Origin: DRTC01 sp964521025 | GTDB taxonomy: Bacteria; Cloacimonadota; Cloacimonadia; Cloacimonadales; TCS61 | Assembly (NCBI GenBank): GCA_964521025.1 | Contig: CAZFPK010000002.1 | Span: forward strand, 78,093 to 142,092 | DNA length: 64,000 nucleotides | Reading direction: 5' to 3' | In this document: one piece after another, positions 38,101-47,401 of the stretch | Position numbering within the stretch: the first letter of the stretch is position 1 | Layout of the letters: the number at the start of each line of letters is the position of its first letter | Position numbers and translations under genes: made by a program | Notes under the pieces: generated by a model | Database searches by the model: none | Seen by the model: only the letters and a program-made list of their open reading frames with translations | Told to the model about the DNA's origin: nothing

Positions 38101-41100
38101 CTTCCCTGCAAAGCCAGCGAATCGACTTCCATACTTCCGATATTAATGGAGAAAGTTACGGTTACTTCCTGAATAATTCCATCATCAGCAACCTCGACAA
38201 TATAATTATAACCGTTGTTGTCGTCCGTAAATTCAGGACCGTTATAATCGGTTGCTGTTATATAAAACTGGAGTGAATCACCATTGGAAACCTCCTCTCC
38301 GTTGTTCAAAGCAATCCGCCAATATGATTTGGAAGTTTCCGTGTCATTCTCATACCAGTAAAAATCTTTGGTTTCGTAAGCCGCACCTTCGATAGAATAA
38401 TGCAAAGTAACAGAGAAATCGGAATTGGCGTATTCATCGATGTTATCGACCTCTGCTTCGATATAGATGGAACTTCCGTCAGCCAGAGTATCATTATGAG
38501 CAAAATTAGTGAAGTCGGAATTGCTGTCCGGCAGGAAGGAAACGCCTGTCAATTCCGCAATTGTTTCATCGTTCCAATAATCCAGTTCCAGAACTTGCGT
38601 GGAATCGGAATCATCGATAATGAAAGAACGATTTTCTGCTAAAGTTTCCAGTTCCCATTCTCCCAGAGACGAATGATAACGCGCATATTTATATTGGATC
38701 GTATCATTGTCTGCTTCGGCGAAAGTAACTTCCGCTGTGAATATCTTGTCTTCATCTATATCGGTCATCAAGGTCGAACCTGCTGTCCAGAAAAGTGGAG
38801 CATTATCTCCGAGAATGGAAACGCTGTCTGCGGGTAATCCGCCCAGATTGACTGAAAAAGTTACAGTAACTTCCTGGCTGATTCCCATCACATTCACGAA
38901 ATAATATTCTCCGTTATTATTGTCAGTATCCACATCTTCGGAGAAATCTGTGGCTGTAACATAAAATTTGATGGAATTTCCATCGGTAATTTCGATTCCG
39001 TTGGAAAGGATAACTCTCCAATAGGATAGAGTATCCACATTGCTGAACCAACCGAAATCTTTGGTCAGCCAGGTTTCGTTATCGATCGTGTAATGCAGAG
39101 TCCCACTGAAAGAAGAATTGTTATGAATATCCGTGCCATCGATCTCGACTTCGATCTTGACCGAATCTCCGGCAGCAACCGAACCGGAATTATTGAAATT
39201 GGTAAAATCGGAATCATTGTCGGGCAGGAAGGAAATTCCTTCGATCTCGACCGGAGCATAATAAGCAATCACAACTGAATCTGTTCGAGCAGATTCTCCG
39301 GTCGGAAGTTCATAAATTGCACTGACTTCGTATTCATAGGAAGTTCCGTCCGTTACATCATAATCGAGATAAGTCGTGTTTTCCGTGTTTATGAGAAGCG
39401 AATCGTCTCGATAAATGTTGTATCCGCTCAAATTTCTGGTGGGAGCATCCCAATCGAGTTGGATGGAATTTTCCAATAATTGAGCGGAGAGATTTTCCGG
39501 CGGGAGCAAAGACGAATCCGTGCTCAAGGAAATTTCATCGGATGCCATATTGTAATAGAATATCGTGTTGTCGGTTCCGGATGAGGAAAATTCATAGTTA
39601 TCAACAGGAGAACTCTGATCCCAACTGTTGTTGAACACGATCTTGAATTCATAATCTCCGCTGGGGATGAGAGCCTGGTAAGTATAAATTCCATCATTTG
39701 CCGTATCATCGCCGCCGGTTCCGTCATCGTTCATCTGGGAAATGGTCGTGGTCTGATCCCAATCCGAACCTCCGATCTCACTCAAGAAATCTCCGCAGAC
39801 AATCGGCGGATTCGGGCTGTGAAACACGAATTCATCCCAATCTTTCTGCCCGATATTAAAGCCGCAATTCGCATAAAAAGTGATGGATGACGCAGAGGTT
39901 ACACTTTGATCAGCAGAGGGCCAGTCATTTCCATCCCAACTTTCCGATTCGATCACTTTATAATCATAAGTTCCGGCAGAAATAGTGGTTCGCCAGACTC
40001 CGTTTTCATCCAAATCCAGATCATAATCGTGATTGGAAGGAGTCCAGGAATTCATCGTTCCAACCAAATGCGGACGCACGGAAGGAGCAAACCAGGTGCA
40101 ACTTGCCGAATTGTAGTCCGGGTCGATGAGATTGCCGTTCTCATCCTTGACCGTGTAAACCGTTACAGTTCCGGAATCATCCACTGCAAAAGTCCCGTCG
40201 ATTTTCAGGATAACTTTCCGGCTGTGCAGGAGTCTGGCGGAAATAACTTCAAAAGAGGATGAGAAATCGCTCAAAACATAATTATTTATATTTTCCGTGC
40301 TGGCTGCTTCCATATCGGAGTCATAGACAAGTTGGATCACATTGTCTCCACCGATAGCAGCGGAAGATACTCGCGGATCATTGGTATCGATGGTGATCGC
40401 TGCCAGGTCGTTCAATTCAGTAACTCCGGTTCCGTAAGGTTCGCTCGTATATCCGGCATAAAGTCTGAAGAAAAATTTACCGTTTCCATAAATCTCATCA
40501 CCTTTGACCAGAGTTCCTTCAAATTCTCCCTGATGACTGCCGCCGGCAGTTCCAAGAACATAAGCGACACTCGCTCCGGATGCGGAATTGCGGTAACCGG
40601 CATAACTGGCATAATCTCCGTAAAGCCGCTGCAGATGTCCTTTTCCAGACCAGATAACATCGAGCAGATCCGGAGTCCAACCGGATTTGATGTAACCGGT
40701 CGAACCGAAGAAATCATAATCACAATCGAGATAGTTGTTGTCGGTTTCCAGAGTGATGATTTTCTTAACTCCCCATTGATCGAGAGTTGCCTGTACAATA
40801 TCTCCGGCAGACTGCTGGATGGTAATATCATAAACAGAATTCTGCTGATTCGGTTCCACATCGGAAAGAGCAGCAAAATGGTTGGCACTTCCTTCGTTAT
40901 AATCGCCATCGGTTTCCGACCAGTAAGCAACATCGGAGCCGACAACAGAGTAGGCATTTCCGTAACCATCTTTGTAGAAAAGCCAGTTGATCTTACCACC
41001 GATCCCTTCAAAAACAGCGAAAATTTTATTATTATGCATGATCAGTTCATCACTTCCGTCATGATCGATATCGCTGAAAAAGGCGGCGGTTGTTTCTGTG

Positions 41101-42761
41101 TATTGTTCTGCTGCCCATCTGCTTGCTTCTGTGTAAACATTGGCATTTTTGATATGAGATGAATAGCGATGTTCCCAGTCGCTGACTTCATAACCGTCGT
41201 GCCAGCCGGTTTCGTGAAGGTTTATCATCATCGTGTACCAGCCGAGTTGGGAAAGAGAATTATCCGGAGCAGTGCCCAAATTATTAAATACATCGTTCCA
41301 GATATAACCGTAATTCCAAACCGGATCGTGAAAATCGGAATGAGAAGCGGTTGCTGCCCAATTGTTATACCAACTGTTATTACTGCCACCGTATCCATCG
41401 AGACCACCGAGTAAACCGTAAGTTCCGTTGGTCAGATCTGCTCCTGTTCCGTTGAAATCCGGATTATTCAAAGCCACATCCAGTTTCCAGACACTGACAG
41501 CCGGATAATTGTTGTAACACCACCAGAGCATGGCTTCGTAATTATCCAACCGGAAGGATCCATGATGTTCGTTCATTTCCGCGGCTGCTTCCCAATCTGT
41601 TCCGTAAACTGCGATGCCGTATTGCCCGGTGTTCCAAACCGTATTTTTTGCTCCGTCCAGGTCGTAATGCATTTTCCCGGTGAAATCATTATTGATGGGA
41701 ACTACTCTCAAATTGATTCCCATACCATTGTTCATCCAGTGGATTTTTCGATTATCATAACCTATCAGGTGCGGCCAATCATCGAGTACGATCGCTTCCA
41801 CTCCGTGTTGTTCCCAATTATCTCCGAGCCAGTCGATAACGCCATTATTGGGATAAGTATCGGGAGAAAGCCAGATGCGTTCCGGGATCCAGGCAACTTT
41901 CGGAGTGTAATTATACATAAATTCGACCATATCGTTTTCAATTGCTACGGACCAGTTGTTCATATCATTATTGAGGAAAGGCATCATGTGCTGTCCGAGA
42001 GCGGATGTCATCATAGCAACATAACCATCGTTGATACCGGAACGCAGCCAGTCGTTGAATTCGGGATTGTGCCATTCCGCAGCCGGCATCAGAGTTCCAC
42101 TCATATGGAAGTTGCCGGGAATTCCGGTGGCTTGATGCACTTCCAAAATCTCATCGAAACCGCTCGATTCCTGCGGATATTGTCCGTAGAAAACTTCTGT
42201 GTAAGTAAGTCCTTGATTTCCGTGATGGACGAAAGCAGTATTTCCGCCGCCGTCTCTCATATTGCCGTTTTTCTCGAAATTATCGGAAATTTTTCCATTG
42301 GAAATTATGTCGATTCGGAAGGAGAGTTGTTCGATATTTTCCCGGAATTGCCAGGGGAATGATACTTCAAAGAGTTCGTTTTGCGGAGTTCTTAAAAGTT
42401 TCTGATCTTCTTTGTTTTCCGAAAGTTTGGAAAGAGAGAGTGTTTTATGTAGTAAACTTTCATTATTCTGCGTTTCTTTAATATTCAATTTCAAAAACAT
42501 ATTTTCATTTAAATATCGATCTTGGGATGACAGCGACCAGCGGTCATACATATCGTTGAAAGTTACCCGCAGGAAGATCTTCTCATTCTCAAGGCGAGCG
42601 AAAACCGAGGAAATATCACCTAAATTCTCTTTTTGATCACCGATGAGATCACTGCCGAGGAAATCTTCTATTTGCCAGGATTTGACATTGCCCGTAATTT
42701 CAAACGCGTCTAAGCCTAAAAGTACTGATAATAAAAAAATAAATAAAATTGCTCTTTTCAT
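35157..42761 (-). CDS. Giant exported GH57-type glucan hydrolase with starch-binding repeat array
   Basis: 2,534 residues. Residues 1-19 are a signal peptide (MKRAILFIFLLSVLLGLDA); GGAG lies upstream of the start. Residues ~20-160 look like a carbohydrate-binding or DOMON-like lead. The GH57 domain (~170-640) shows conserved-region candidates HHGNQG (179-184), GNFHMSGTL (216-224), WIPERIW (291-297, nucleophile Glu294) and YGTDWE (386-391, acid/base Asp389). Glycogen-binding-like modules (PHLVGTMNSWTPSNHDYDLD; FLSEIGGSDWDQ) and an FN3 follow. The C-terminal half alternates an Ig-like unit (six copies, e.g. TGVSFLPDSNSDFTNFAHND) with a CBM20-like unit (five copies, e.g. VTVTFSVNLGGLPADSVSIL). 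It ends in the FN3-like terminal domain (FYYVKAVN). The likely substrate is starch, glycogen or pullulan outside the cell. The assignment is by motif only. Confidence 0.8.
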   Translation of the reverse strand: MKRAILFIFLLSVLLGLDAFEITGNVKSWQIEDFLGSDLIGDQKENLGDISSVFARLENEKIFLRVTFNDMYDRWSLSSQDRYLNENMFLKLNIKETQNNESLLHKTLSLSKLSENKEDQKLLRTPQNELFEVSFPWQFRENIEQLSFRIDIISNGKISDNFEKNGNMRDGGGNTAFVHHGNQGLTYTEVFYGQYPQESSGFDEILEVHQATGIPGNFHMSGTLMPAAEWHNPEFNDWLRSGINDGYVAMMTSALGQHMMPFLNNDMNNWSVAIENDMVEFMYNYTPKVAWIPERIWLSPDTYPNNGVIDWLGDNWEQHGVEAIVLDDWPHLIGYDNRKIHWMNNGMGINLRVVPINNDFTGKMHYDLDGAKNTVWNTGQYGIAVYGTDWEAAAEMNEHHGSFRLDNYEAMLWWCYNNYPAVSVWKLDVALNNPDFNGTGADLTNGTYGLLGGLDGYGGSNNSWYNNWAATASHSDFHDPVWNYGYIWNDVFNNLGTAPDNSLSQLGWYTMMINLHETGWHDGYEVSDWEHRYSSHIKNANVYTEASRWAAEQYTETTAAFFSDIDHDGSDELIMHNNKIFAVFEGIGGKINWLFYKDGYGNAYSVVGSDVAYWSETDGDYNEGSANHFAALSDVEPNQQNSVYDITIQQSAGDIVQATLDQWGVKKIITLETDNNYLDCDYDFFGSTGYIKSGWTPDLLDVIWSGKGHLQRLYGDYASYAGYRNSASGASVAYVLGTAGGSHQGEFEGTLVKGDEIYGNGKFFFRLYAGYTSEPYGTGVTELNDLAAITIDTNDPRVSSAAIGGDNVIQLVYDSDMEAASTENINNYVLSDFSSSFEVISARLLHSRKVILKIDGTFAVDDSGTVTVYTVKDENGNLIDPDYNSASCTWFAPSVRPHLVGTMNSWTPSNHDYDLDLDENGVWRTTISAGTYDYKVIESESWDGNDWPSADQSVTSASSITFYANCGFNIGQKDWDEFVFHSPNPPIVCGDFLSEIGGSDWDQTTTISQMNDDGTGGDDTANDGIYTYQALIPSGDYEFKIVFNNSWDQSSPVDNYEFSSSGTDNTIFYYNMASDEISLSTDSSLLPPENLSAQLLENSIQLDWDAPTRNLSGYNIYRDDSLLINTENTTYLDYDVTDGTSYEYEVSAIYELPTGESARTDSVVIAYYAPVEIEGISFLPDNDSDFTNFNNSGSVAAGDSVKIEVEIDGTDIHNNSSFSGTLHYTIDNETWLTKDFGWFSNVDTLSYWRVILSNGIEITDGNSIKFYVTATDFSEDVDTDNNNGEYYFVNVMGISQEVTVTFSVNLGGLPADSVSILGDNAPLFWTAGSTLMTDIDEDKIFTAEVTFAEADNDTIQYKYARYHSSLGEWELETLAENRSFIIDDSDSTQVLELDYWNDETIAELTGVSFLPDSNSDFTNFAHNDTLADGSSIYIEAEVDNIDEYANSDFSVTLHYSIEGAAYETKDFYWYENDTETSKSYWRIALNNGEEVSNGDSLQFYITATDYNGPEFTDDNNGYNYIVEVADDGIIQEVTVTFSINIGSMEVDSLALQGSASPLDWNEGSTLLTDPNGDKIYTTDVVFPAGRNYEVQYKYTKNESDTWFWETIDNRSFTLDDSNPTQILPLVYWNNSEVTELDSVRFLADSESEFTNFSHNDTLSMGSSLAIEAEITGADVDANSGFEVTLHYETQTSSGTKNFYWHLNDAENDLSYWRVTLENGVEIADEDSLGFYLSATDYNGPEYTDDNSGNNFTVYLDGEGTNNDVTVTFTLDLGSNNAENVSLQGSVSPLEWAVGSSEMSDPELDNIYTLDVLFPSGSVKDVEYKYAIIPDGETVWTWETTDNRTFEIDDSGSTQNLPTDIWNNGSLSEITGVTFLPLSFPSEFTNFDDSDTLDTGSSVDFEVQVHGVDEAANSNFSATLNYTFDETTWHTKGFGWYNNNVGTNKSYWRVTLENGNEVFDGDNITFYISAEDYNGPTVYDNNGGANYQVRISSEGTSQPVTVSFSLNLGTIAADSVSLQGGISPLDWTPGSMQMSDTDENNIYEVDVIFPTGSEITVPYKYTLIYQDSVNYTWESIPNRTFTIDDAETAQTLAMDYWDDVAVAELTGVSFLPKNYPSEFTNFNDNGTVSSGSDVNIEIEINGADVNANSGFSAELLYSLDSRNRLSKSFDWFSNNLENTKSYWRVSLENGVEISDGDDIEFYITGTDYNGPEYSDNNQGNNYSVTVADTNIDQDVTVTFTLKIGTLEADSVFIQGNTLPLVWDVGSTKLDDTIADGVYEVDVIFPGGSSTEVEYKYARNHSSLRGWEWESISNRTFYIDDADSVQVLEDDFWNDIEIGEITAVSFLDSTNSAFTNFINEGSVAYDDSIKIEAEIEGIDINANSEFYIELNYTLNDTAWNAKSFDWSSNNPETGNSYWQVILENGNEIENDDTVSFYITAEDYNGPEYTDNNSGNNYSVTVGAVSSPDAPQNVVISITVDSVHIGWDVVADASSYKICSDTDPYGTFTNVEWTGTETNWSEAVSGIKKFYYVKAVN

Positions 42762-43772
42762 AATCTACTCCTATACAATATTTTGGTTCTGTAACATTAA
42801 TCATACAAGTTTATCCGTTAACTTGTTGTATTCTAATTCTTTAAAGACTATTTGGAAATCTCCCCTCAATTTTGGTCTTAAACCTGTTTCTGGGAGATGC
42901 CTAAAAAAATCCATTGAAAGTCCTTTTTCCTCGATATGAGATGAAGAATAGTCTTTCATAACTCTGAATCTCTTTTCATAATCTTTCATAAATTATGAGA
43001 CACTACCAATATTTTGATTTAGGGTAAAAAAAATAAATAATGTTTTTATAGTAAAGAAATTTATTCAGGTTATAAATTTTAAATTTATTTGGAGAATGAG
43101 AAGATGTCAATTTGAGATGTCGTCCTCTTTTTTCAGTGCTAAATATATATTGGAGATATTCTTTTATCTTGTTAGGTGGAGTTTTGCTTTTCCTTCTCTT
43201 GTTAGAATCTTTAGATTTTTATCAACTACTGCCCTTCAAAATGAGAACATTTTCACTGATTATTTTTCTTATTTTTCTCAAAATGGTCAAGGCACAATCA
43301 TTCAAAAAATTGATTGGAAGTTCCGAACTAAGATTTTCTTCTCTTTGTATATTCACCAAAAATCAAATAAAGATTTTCTTATTTTTAAGATGGTTTCGTA
43401 AAAAGTCAGAGGTGTAATTCTGAGCGTATCCGAAGAATCTTGTAACTTCTTGGTAATAATGATCTTTCGACTACGCTCAAGATGACAGATTTCATGATTA
43501 TTGACTTTTTACGAGATCGTCATATAAAGATAATCTTTAAAATCAAGTTTTGCCATTCTGTACATTTTCCGTAGCATACAGGGAGGGATAAAAAGCAGAA
43601 TTGAAGAATCTCGTGATATATTGACAGCTAATATCTTTCGACGCAATTTATCCTGCGTAAGACGATGGATGCATAATGGCAGATTTTGATTTTAGAAGTT
43701 TTTATGAAATCATCAATAATAATAGATTCTCTAACCAATTATACCTATTTTATAATGATCATTAATAAATGT
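42762..43772. other. Gene-free kilobase with a small mobile-like element
   Basis: No open frame here has family features, a ribosome-binding site and plausible composition together. The stretch before 43090 contains an ACAAGTT/AACTTGT dyad (about 42806-42829). The element at 43396-43514 is listed separately. 43515-43772 is AT-rich with nothing recognised. Confidence 0.5.
43396..43514. mobile_element. MITE-like element with 13-bp terminal inverted repeats
   Basis: TCGTAAAAAGTCA at 43396-43408 and its near-perfect reverse complement at 43502-43514 (one mismatch at the outer base) bound 119 bases. The inside holds an imperfect inverted repeat of the GAGCGTAGTCGAAAGAT type (TCTGAGCGTATCCGAAGAATC versus GATCTTTCGACTACGCTCAAGA), a motif common as a dispersed repeat in FCB bacteria. 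There is no coding capacity. Confidence 0.55.
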
Positions 43773-44594
43773 TTATACAATAATCTTGAATCTTATATTA
43801 TATTTTTCGTCAGCCAGATATATTTCGTTTTCACCCTTTTTTAGTTCTGCTTTTTTTTCTCTTTTCACGGTAACACTGCGAATTTTTCTTGTCGAACCAT
43901 GAACATTCTCTCCATTTACAAAGCTGCCATTCTGACTGCTGGCATCCTGGAAATAATACTTTTTATTCAAATGAAGAATGGAAAAATGAGAACGAGAGAT
44001 AACATAAGGTTTATCATCCCTTAAATAAAGATCATTTCTATGAAAAAGTCTATCAGATGTTCTTTTTGAATAGCGACCCACGCGAAATGGGAATTTTGTG
44101 ATCTCAATACTCTTCATTCCATTCATGGCTTTTAAAGCAATTGAAGAATCGGCAACCAATTTAATGCTCCCCCTTTCAGAATCTGAAGTTTCATAACTTT
44201 CCGAATCTCTTTCCGTTAAAAAATCTGCTAACCGGGCTCCATTATCACGAATTCTTTGTGCCATCGTCTGGATCATGGCTCTCATCTTTTCACCTGTTTC
44301 CTTGTCAAAATCAAAATAAGAACTGAATAATCTAGGATCGATTATCTCCAGCTCAAGATTCGTTTTTGCCCGTACTGTTGCCTGTCTTGATAAACCTAAA
44401 ATTATTCCTAACTCTCCAAAAACTTCTCCGGGTGAAAGTATGGCAAGAACCACTTCCTTGTTGTGAGAATTATTCTTGATAACTTCTGCCTTACCTGTAA
44501 GAATGATATAAAAATCATCAGATTTTTCACCTTCTTTAAACACTGTCTCACCTGCCGAATAATTCTTTACTTTAATGTGTTCTATTGTGTTCAT
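43773..44594 (-). CDS. Cyclic-nucleotide-binding domain / FHA domain protein
   Basis: 273 residues. Residues ~5-120 form a CRP-type cNMP-binding domain (PGEVFGELGIILGLSRQATV). After a charged linker, residues ~180-265 are a forkhead-associated domain (FRVGRYSKRT, VISRSHFSIL, YYFQDASSQNGSFVNGE), which binds phosphothreonine peptides. There is no DNA-binding helix-turn-helix, so this is not a CRP transcription factor; it more likely links a nucleotide signal to Ser/Thr-phosphorylation signalling. No kinase gene is nearby. It stands alone, with gene-free DNA downstream. Confidence 0.85.
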   Translation of the reverse strand: MNTIEHIKVKNYSAGETVFKEGEKSDDFYIILTGKAEVIKNNSHNKEVVLAILSPGEVFGELGIILGLSRQATVRAKTNLELEIIDPRLFSSYFDFDKETGEKMRAMIQTMAQRIRDNGARLADFLTERDSESYETSDSERGSIKLVADSSIALKAMNGMKSIEITKFPFRVGRYSKRTSDRLFHRNDLYLRDDKPYVISRSHFSILHLNKKYYFQDASSQNGSFVNGENVHGSTRKIRSVTVKREKKAELKKGENEIYLADEKYNIRFKIIV

Positions 44595-44717
44595 AAAATC
44601 TCCAATCTATTTATAAATCTTTAATTTATGTAAATAAAAGATAGATGCTCTTCAACAGTTTCTAATAAAACACTCCTCAACTACAAAATCAATGATACTG
44701 CTCGTCTCAATTGAAAT

Positions 44718-45542
44718 TCATCTATAAATTACACCTGATAAATAACCAACGACTTGACTAAAATCGTTATTAATAAATCCGGAATGAGTATATTTCAGGA
44801 TTTCAACTTTCTCATATTTCAATTTGTGGGCTAAATGCATTAAAAATAGAATTCCTCCAAACCCACAAGCTTCGATTTTTCCATTATGCATATCCTGTTC
44901 CATTTTACTGATTAAACTTTTTTGAAAATCTTCCGCAAGAAGATTATCCTTTTTCGCAGCCGTTTCACTATCGTAATAATGAGAAAGATCTGAACTGATA
45001 ATAAAAACTGTTTTATCCAACCTATGCTTAAAAACCTTTGAGAGAATTTCTGCTAAAATTAAACTGTTTTCACCATTTTGATTTCCCAAAATGACGGGTA
45101 CAATCTTTGCATCCGGTTTGATCACCTGTAGAAACGGAAGTTGAACTTCCAGCGAATGTTCGGAAATATGAGCAGCAGGACGGAACTCAAAATCAGGAAA
45201 ATCCAGGATTTCCCGCACATATTCCTCATGAACAGAAATAATACCCAGAGGAGTCTCATAATCGTCATAATCTCCAACTGAAAATCGATAACCGCCAACC
45301 CGGTGACTCGGAGCAATGATCACTGCCAGGTCAAAATCTTTCCGGGCAATCGCTTTAAATCCGTAAGCAGCACATTGCCCGGAATATACATAACCAGCAT
45401 GAGGTGAAATTATTCCTAAAGCATTTTTATAATTATATTTAATCTGGACCCTAGAAAGATAATTTTCGACTTGTTTTCTCAACATCCCGGCTTCGCCCGG
45501 GTAAAATGCTCCGGCAACTACAGCTTTCCTGATCTTGCTCAT
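44718..45542 (-). CDS. Memo-family protein (AmmeMemoRadiSam system protein B-like)
   Basis: 274 residues from the ATG at 45542 (TAAGGAGAAC upstream). An earlier in-frame start would add 19 residues without support. Memo signatures are AGAFYPG, IISPHAGYVYSGQCAA, VPVILGNQN, FIISSDLSHYYD and CGFGG. The fold is related to LigB-type dioxygenases and carries metal-binding His residues. In many bacteria and archaea it occurs with an AMMECR1 protein and a radical SAM enzyme; neither is beside it here. The biochemical role remains uncertain in general. Confidence 0.85.
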   Translation of the reverse strand: MSKIRKAVVAGAFYPGEAGMLRKQVENYLSRVQIKYNYKNALGIISPHAGYVYSGQCAAYGFKAIARKDFDLAVIIAPSHRVGGYRFSVGDYDDYETPLGIISVHEEYVREILDFPDFEFRPAAHISEHSLEVQLPFLQVIKPDAKIVPVILGNQNGENSLILAEILSKVFKHRLDKTVFIISSDLSHYYDSETAAKKDNLLAEDFQKSLISKMEQDMHNGKIEACGFGGILFLMHLAHKLKYEKVEILKYTHSGFINNDFSQVVGYLSGVIYR

Positions 45543-45682
45543 TTTTGTTCTCCTTATTTCAAACAAATGCAAATTAATTGACAAATTCACTGATGTCAAC
45601 TTTTTAAATTTTAGGATTTTGATTGGAGAGAGAAAACTTACCTAATTTTTGAAATTTGGTAAGTTTCATAAAAAAGAGAGAA

Positions 45683-47401
45683 ATGAAAAAAATAGCGATT
45701 ACAACAGGCGATCCAGCCGGGATAGGACCGGAAATTGCATCCAGAGCAGTAAGATTCCTTCCTTTAAAAAAAGACTTTATTTATATTGTATATGGAAAGA
45801 TAGTACCCTTTTCAAATGGGAATAAGATCGTTAGAATTAAAGATATCGTAGAAGCGGATTTTCCGGATAGAATTTTCTGGATCGAGATCGATGATCACGG
45901 GTATGAACTTGGAAAACCATCTAAAACAACAGGTGAGATTTCTTATCGGATCCTGGAAAAAAGTATGCAGGATCTAAAAGCAAAAAAAATAGATGCAGTC
46001 GTTACCTGCCCTGTTTCCAAAAAAGCAATCAGGGAAACACATCCGGATTTTATCGGGCATACCGAATACTTTGCAGAAAAAACCGGGACAGATGATTTTA
46101 TCATGAGTTTTTGGGGACCAAATTTTAACCTTGCCCTTTTAACAACCCACATTCCAGTTTCGGATGTTGGAAATGTCCTGAACAGGGAATTTCTCATAAA
46201 AAAATTAAAATCGATCTATAATGAGACAAGAAAAATCATCATGAATCCCGAATTTGCGATTTTATCTATCAATCCTCATGCCGGGGAAAATGGTGCATTT
46301 GGATTTGAGGATGAGCTATTGAAAAAAGTGTTAATCGAACTTGCCGGAGAAAACATATTCATTGAAGGTCCTTTCCCGGCAGATTCCTTTTTTGCCAGAA
46401 ATAAAAAAAAATACGATATGATCATTTCCGCTTTTCATGATCAGGGTTTGATCCCGTTTAAAATGATATCTTCCGATGAAAGTGTTAATGTTACTCTCGG
46501 ACTTCCGTTTGTCAGAACTTCGGTGGATCATGGAACCGGTTTTGATATTGCCGGAAAAAACCTTGCATCTGCAAAAAGCCTGAATACTGCACTCAAATTT
46601 GCAGAAAAACTATTATCACATAATTTTGAAAAAGAAGTGAAAAATTATTCTGTTTTTGCAGAATATTATGACCGCTATATGTCGCATGTTAATTACAAAA
46701 GGTGGGTGGACTTTATCTTAAAGCAATATAATAGAGCTTTCAAAAAAAGACCTCAAAAGATCCTGGAACTTGCTTGCGGAACTGCTAATATTGCCTGTCT
46801 TTTAGTACAAAAAGGACTCGCTGTCGATGCTGTCGATATTTCCGGTGAGATGTTGCATATTGCGGCTCAAAAACACAATAAACCGGTACTTTATCAGGCA
46901 GATATCCTGACTGAAAAATATCCCGATAAGTATGATATGATCCTGTTATTATTCGATAGTATCAATTATTTCCTGAAAAAAAAAGAGATTTCAAAAATCC
47001 TAAAGAACGCCTATCAATCTCTGCGAAAGCAAGGCATATTCATTTTTGATATAACCACCCTTAAAAATTGCGAAGATAATTTTGATGGTTTTGTTAATCT
47101 CGAAGATAATGGTGATGATTATCTGATCCATCAAAGTGAATTCAATTACCGGAATTTTATCCAGACTACTAACCTGACTTTTTTTGTGAAAAAAGGGATT
47201 GTATTTTCCCGTTATGATGAAATTCATAAACAACGAATTTATCTGGTCAAAGAAATTGGAGAGATCATCAAAAAAACAAATTTTGATCTAACCGGAATTT
47301 ACAGCGTCGAAGATGAAAAAAATCAACTCGAACAAAACTTAGATAATCTTGATAAAAGGTTTACCAGGATATTTTTTGTATTAGAAAGAAATGCTGTTTA
47401 A
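45683..47401 (+). CDS. pdxA: PdxA-like 4-hydroxythreonine-4-phosphate dehydrogenase fused to SAM-dependent methyltransferase
   Basis: 572 residues from the ATG at 45683 (AGAGAG upstream). Residues ~1-325 are a full-length PdxA: ITTGDPAGIGPEI, TCPVSKKAI, FIGHTEYFAEKTG, AFHDQGLIPFK and RTSVDHGTGFDIAGK, with the metal-binding His residues in place. PdxA oxidises 4-phosphohydroxy-L-threonine in pyridoxal-phosphate synthesis. Residues ~330-572 form a class I methyltransferase (YSVFAEYYDRYMSHVNYKRW; motif I ILELACGTANIACLL; DMILLLFDSINYF). Standard PdxA is about 330 residues with no such extension, so the fusion is unusual. The reading frame runs across the junction without a stop. The gene overlaps the start of rnhB by 11 bases. 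Confidence 0.85.
   Translation: MKKIAITTGDPAGIGPEIASRAVRFLPLKKDFIYIVYGKIVPFSNGNKIVRIKDIVEADFPDRIFWIEIDDHGYELGKPSKTTGEISYRILEKSMQDLKAKKIDAVVTCPVSKKAIRETHPDFIGHTEYFAEKTGTDDFIMSFWGPNFNLALLTTHIPVSDVGNVLNREFLIKKLKSIYNETRKIIMNPEFAILSINPHAGENGAFGFEDELLKKVLIELAGENIFIEGPFPADSFFARNKKKYDMIISAFHDQGLIPFKMISSDESVNVTLGLPFVRTSVDHGTGFDIAGKNLASAKSLNTALKFAEKLLSHNFEKEVKNYSVFAEYYDRYMSHVNYKRWVDFILKQYNRAFKKRPQKILELACGTANIACLLVQKGLAVDAVDISGEMLHIAAQKHNKPVLYQADILTEKYPDKYDMILLLFDSINYFLKKKEISKILKNAYQSLRKQGIFIFDITTLKNCEDNFDGFVNLEDNGDDYLIHQSEFNYRNFIQTTNLTFFVKKGIVFSRYDEIHKQRIYLVKEIGEIIKKTNFDLTGIYSVEDEKNQLEQNLDNLDKRFTRIFFVLERNAV

Noticed and set aside
40332..42362. Long plus-strand open frames opposite the GH57 gene (276 and 266 codons)
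   Set aside because: They are antisense shadows of a clearly real coding sequence with codon bias on the minus strand.
42801..42989. Minus-strand 62-codon frame upstream of the GH57 gene
   Set aside because: It has no good ribosome-binding site and no recognisable family; it may be a remnant, but I cannot support it.
43096..43417. Two overlapping plus-strand open frames of about 100 codons
   Set aside because: They are poly-Phe/Leu translations of AT-rich DNA without a family feature, and they overlap each other in different frames.
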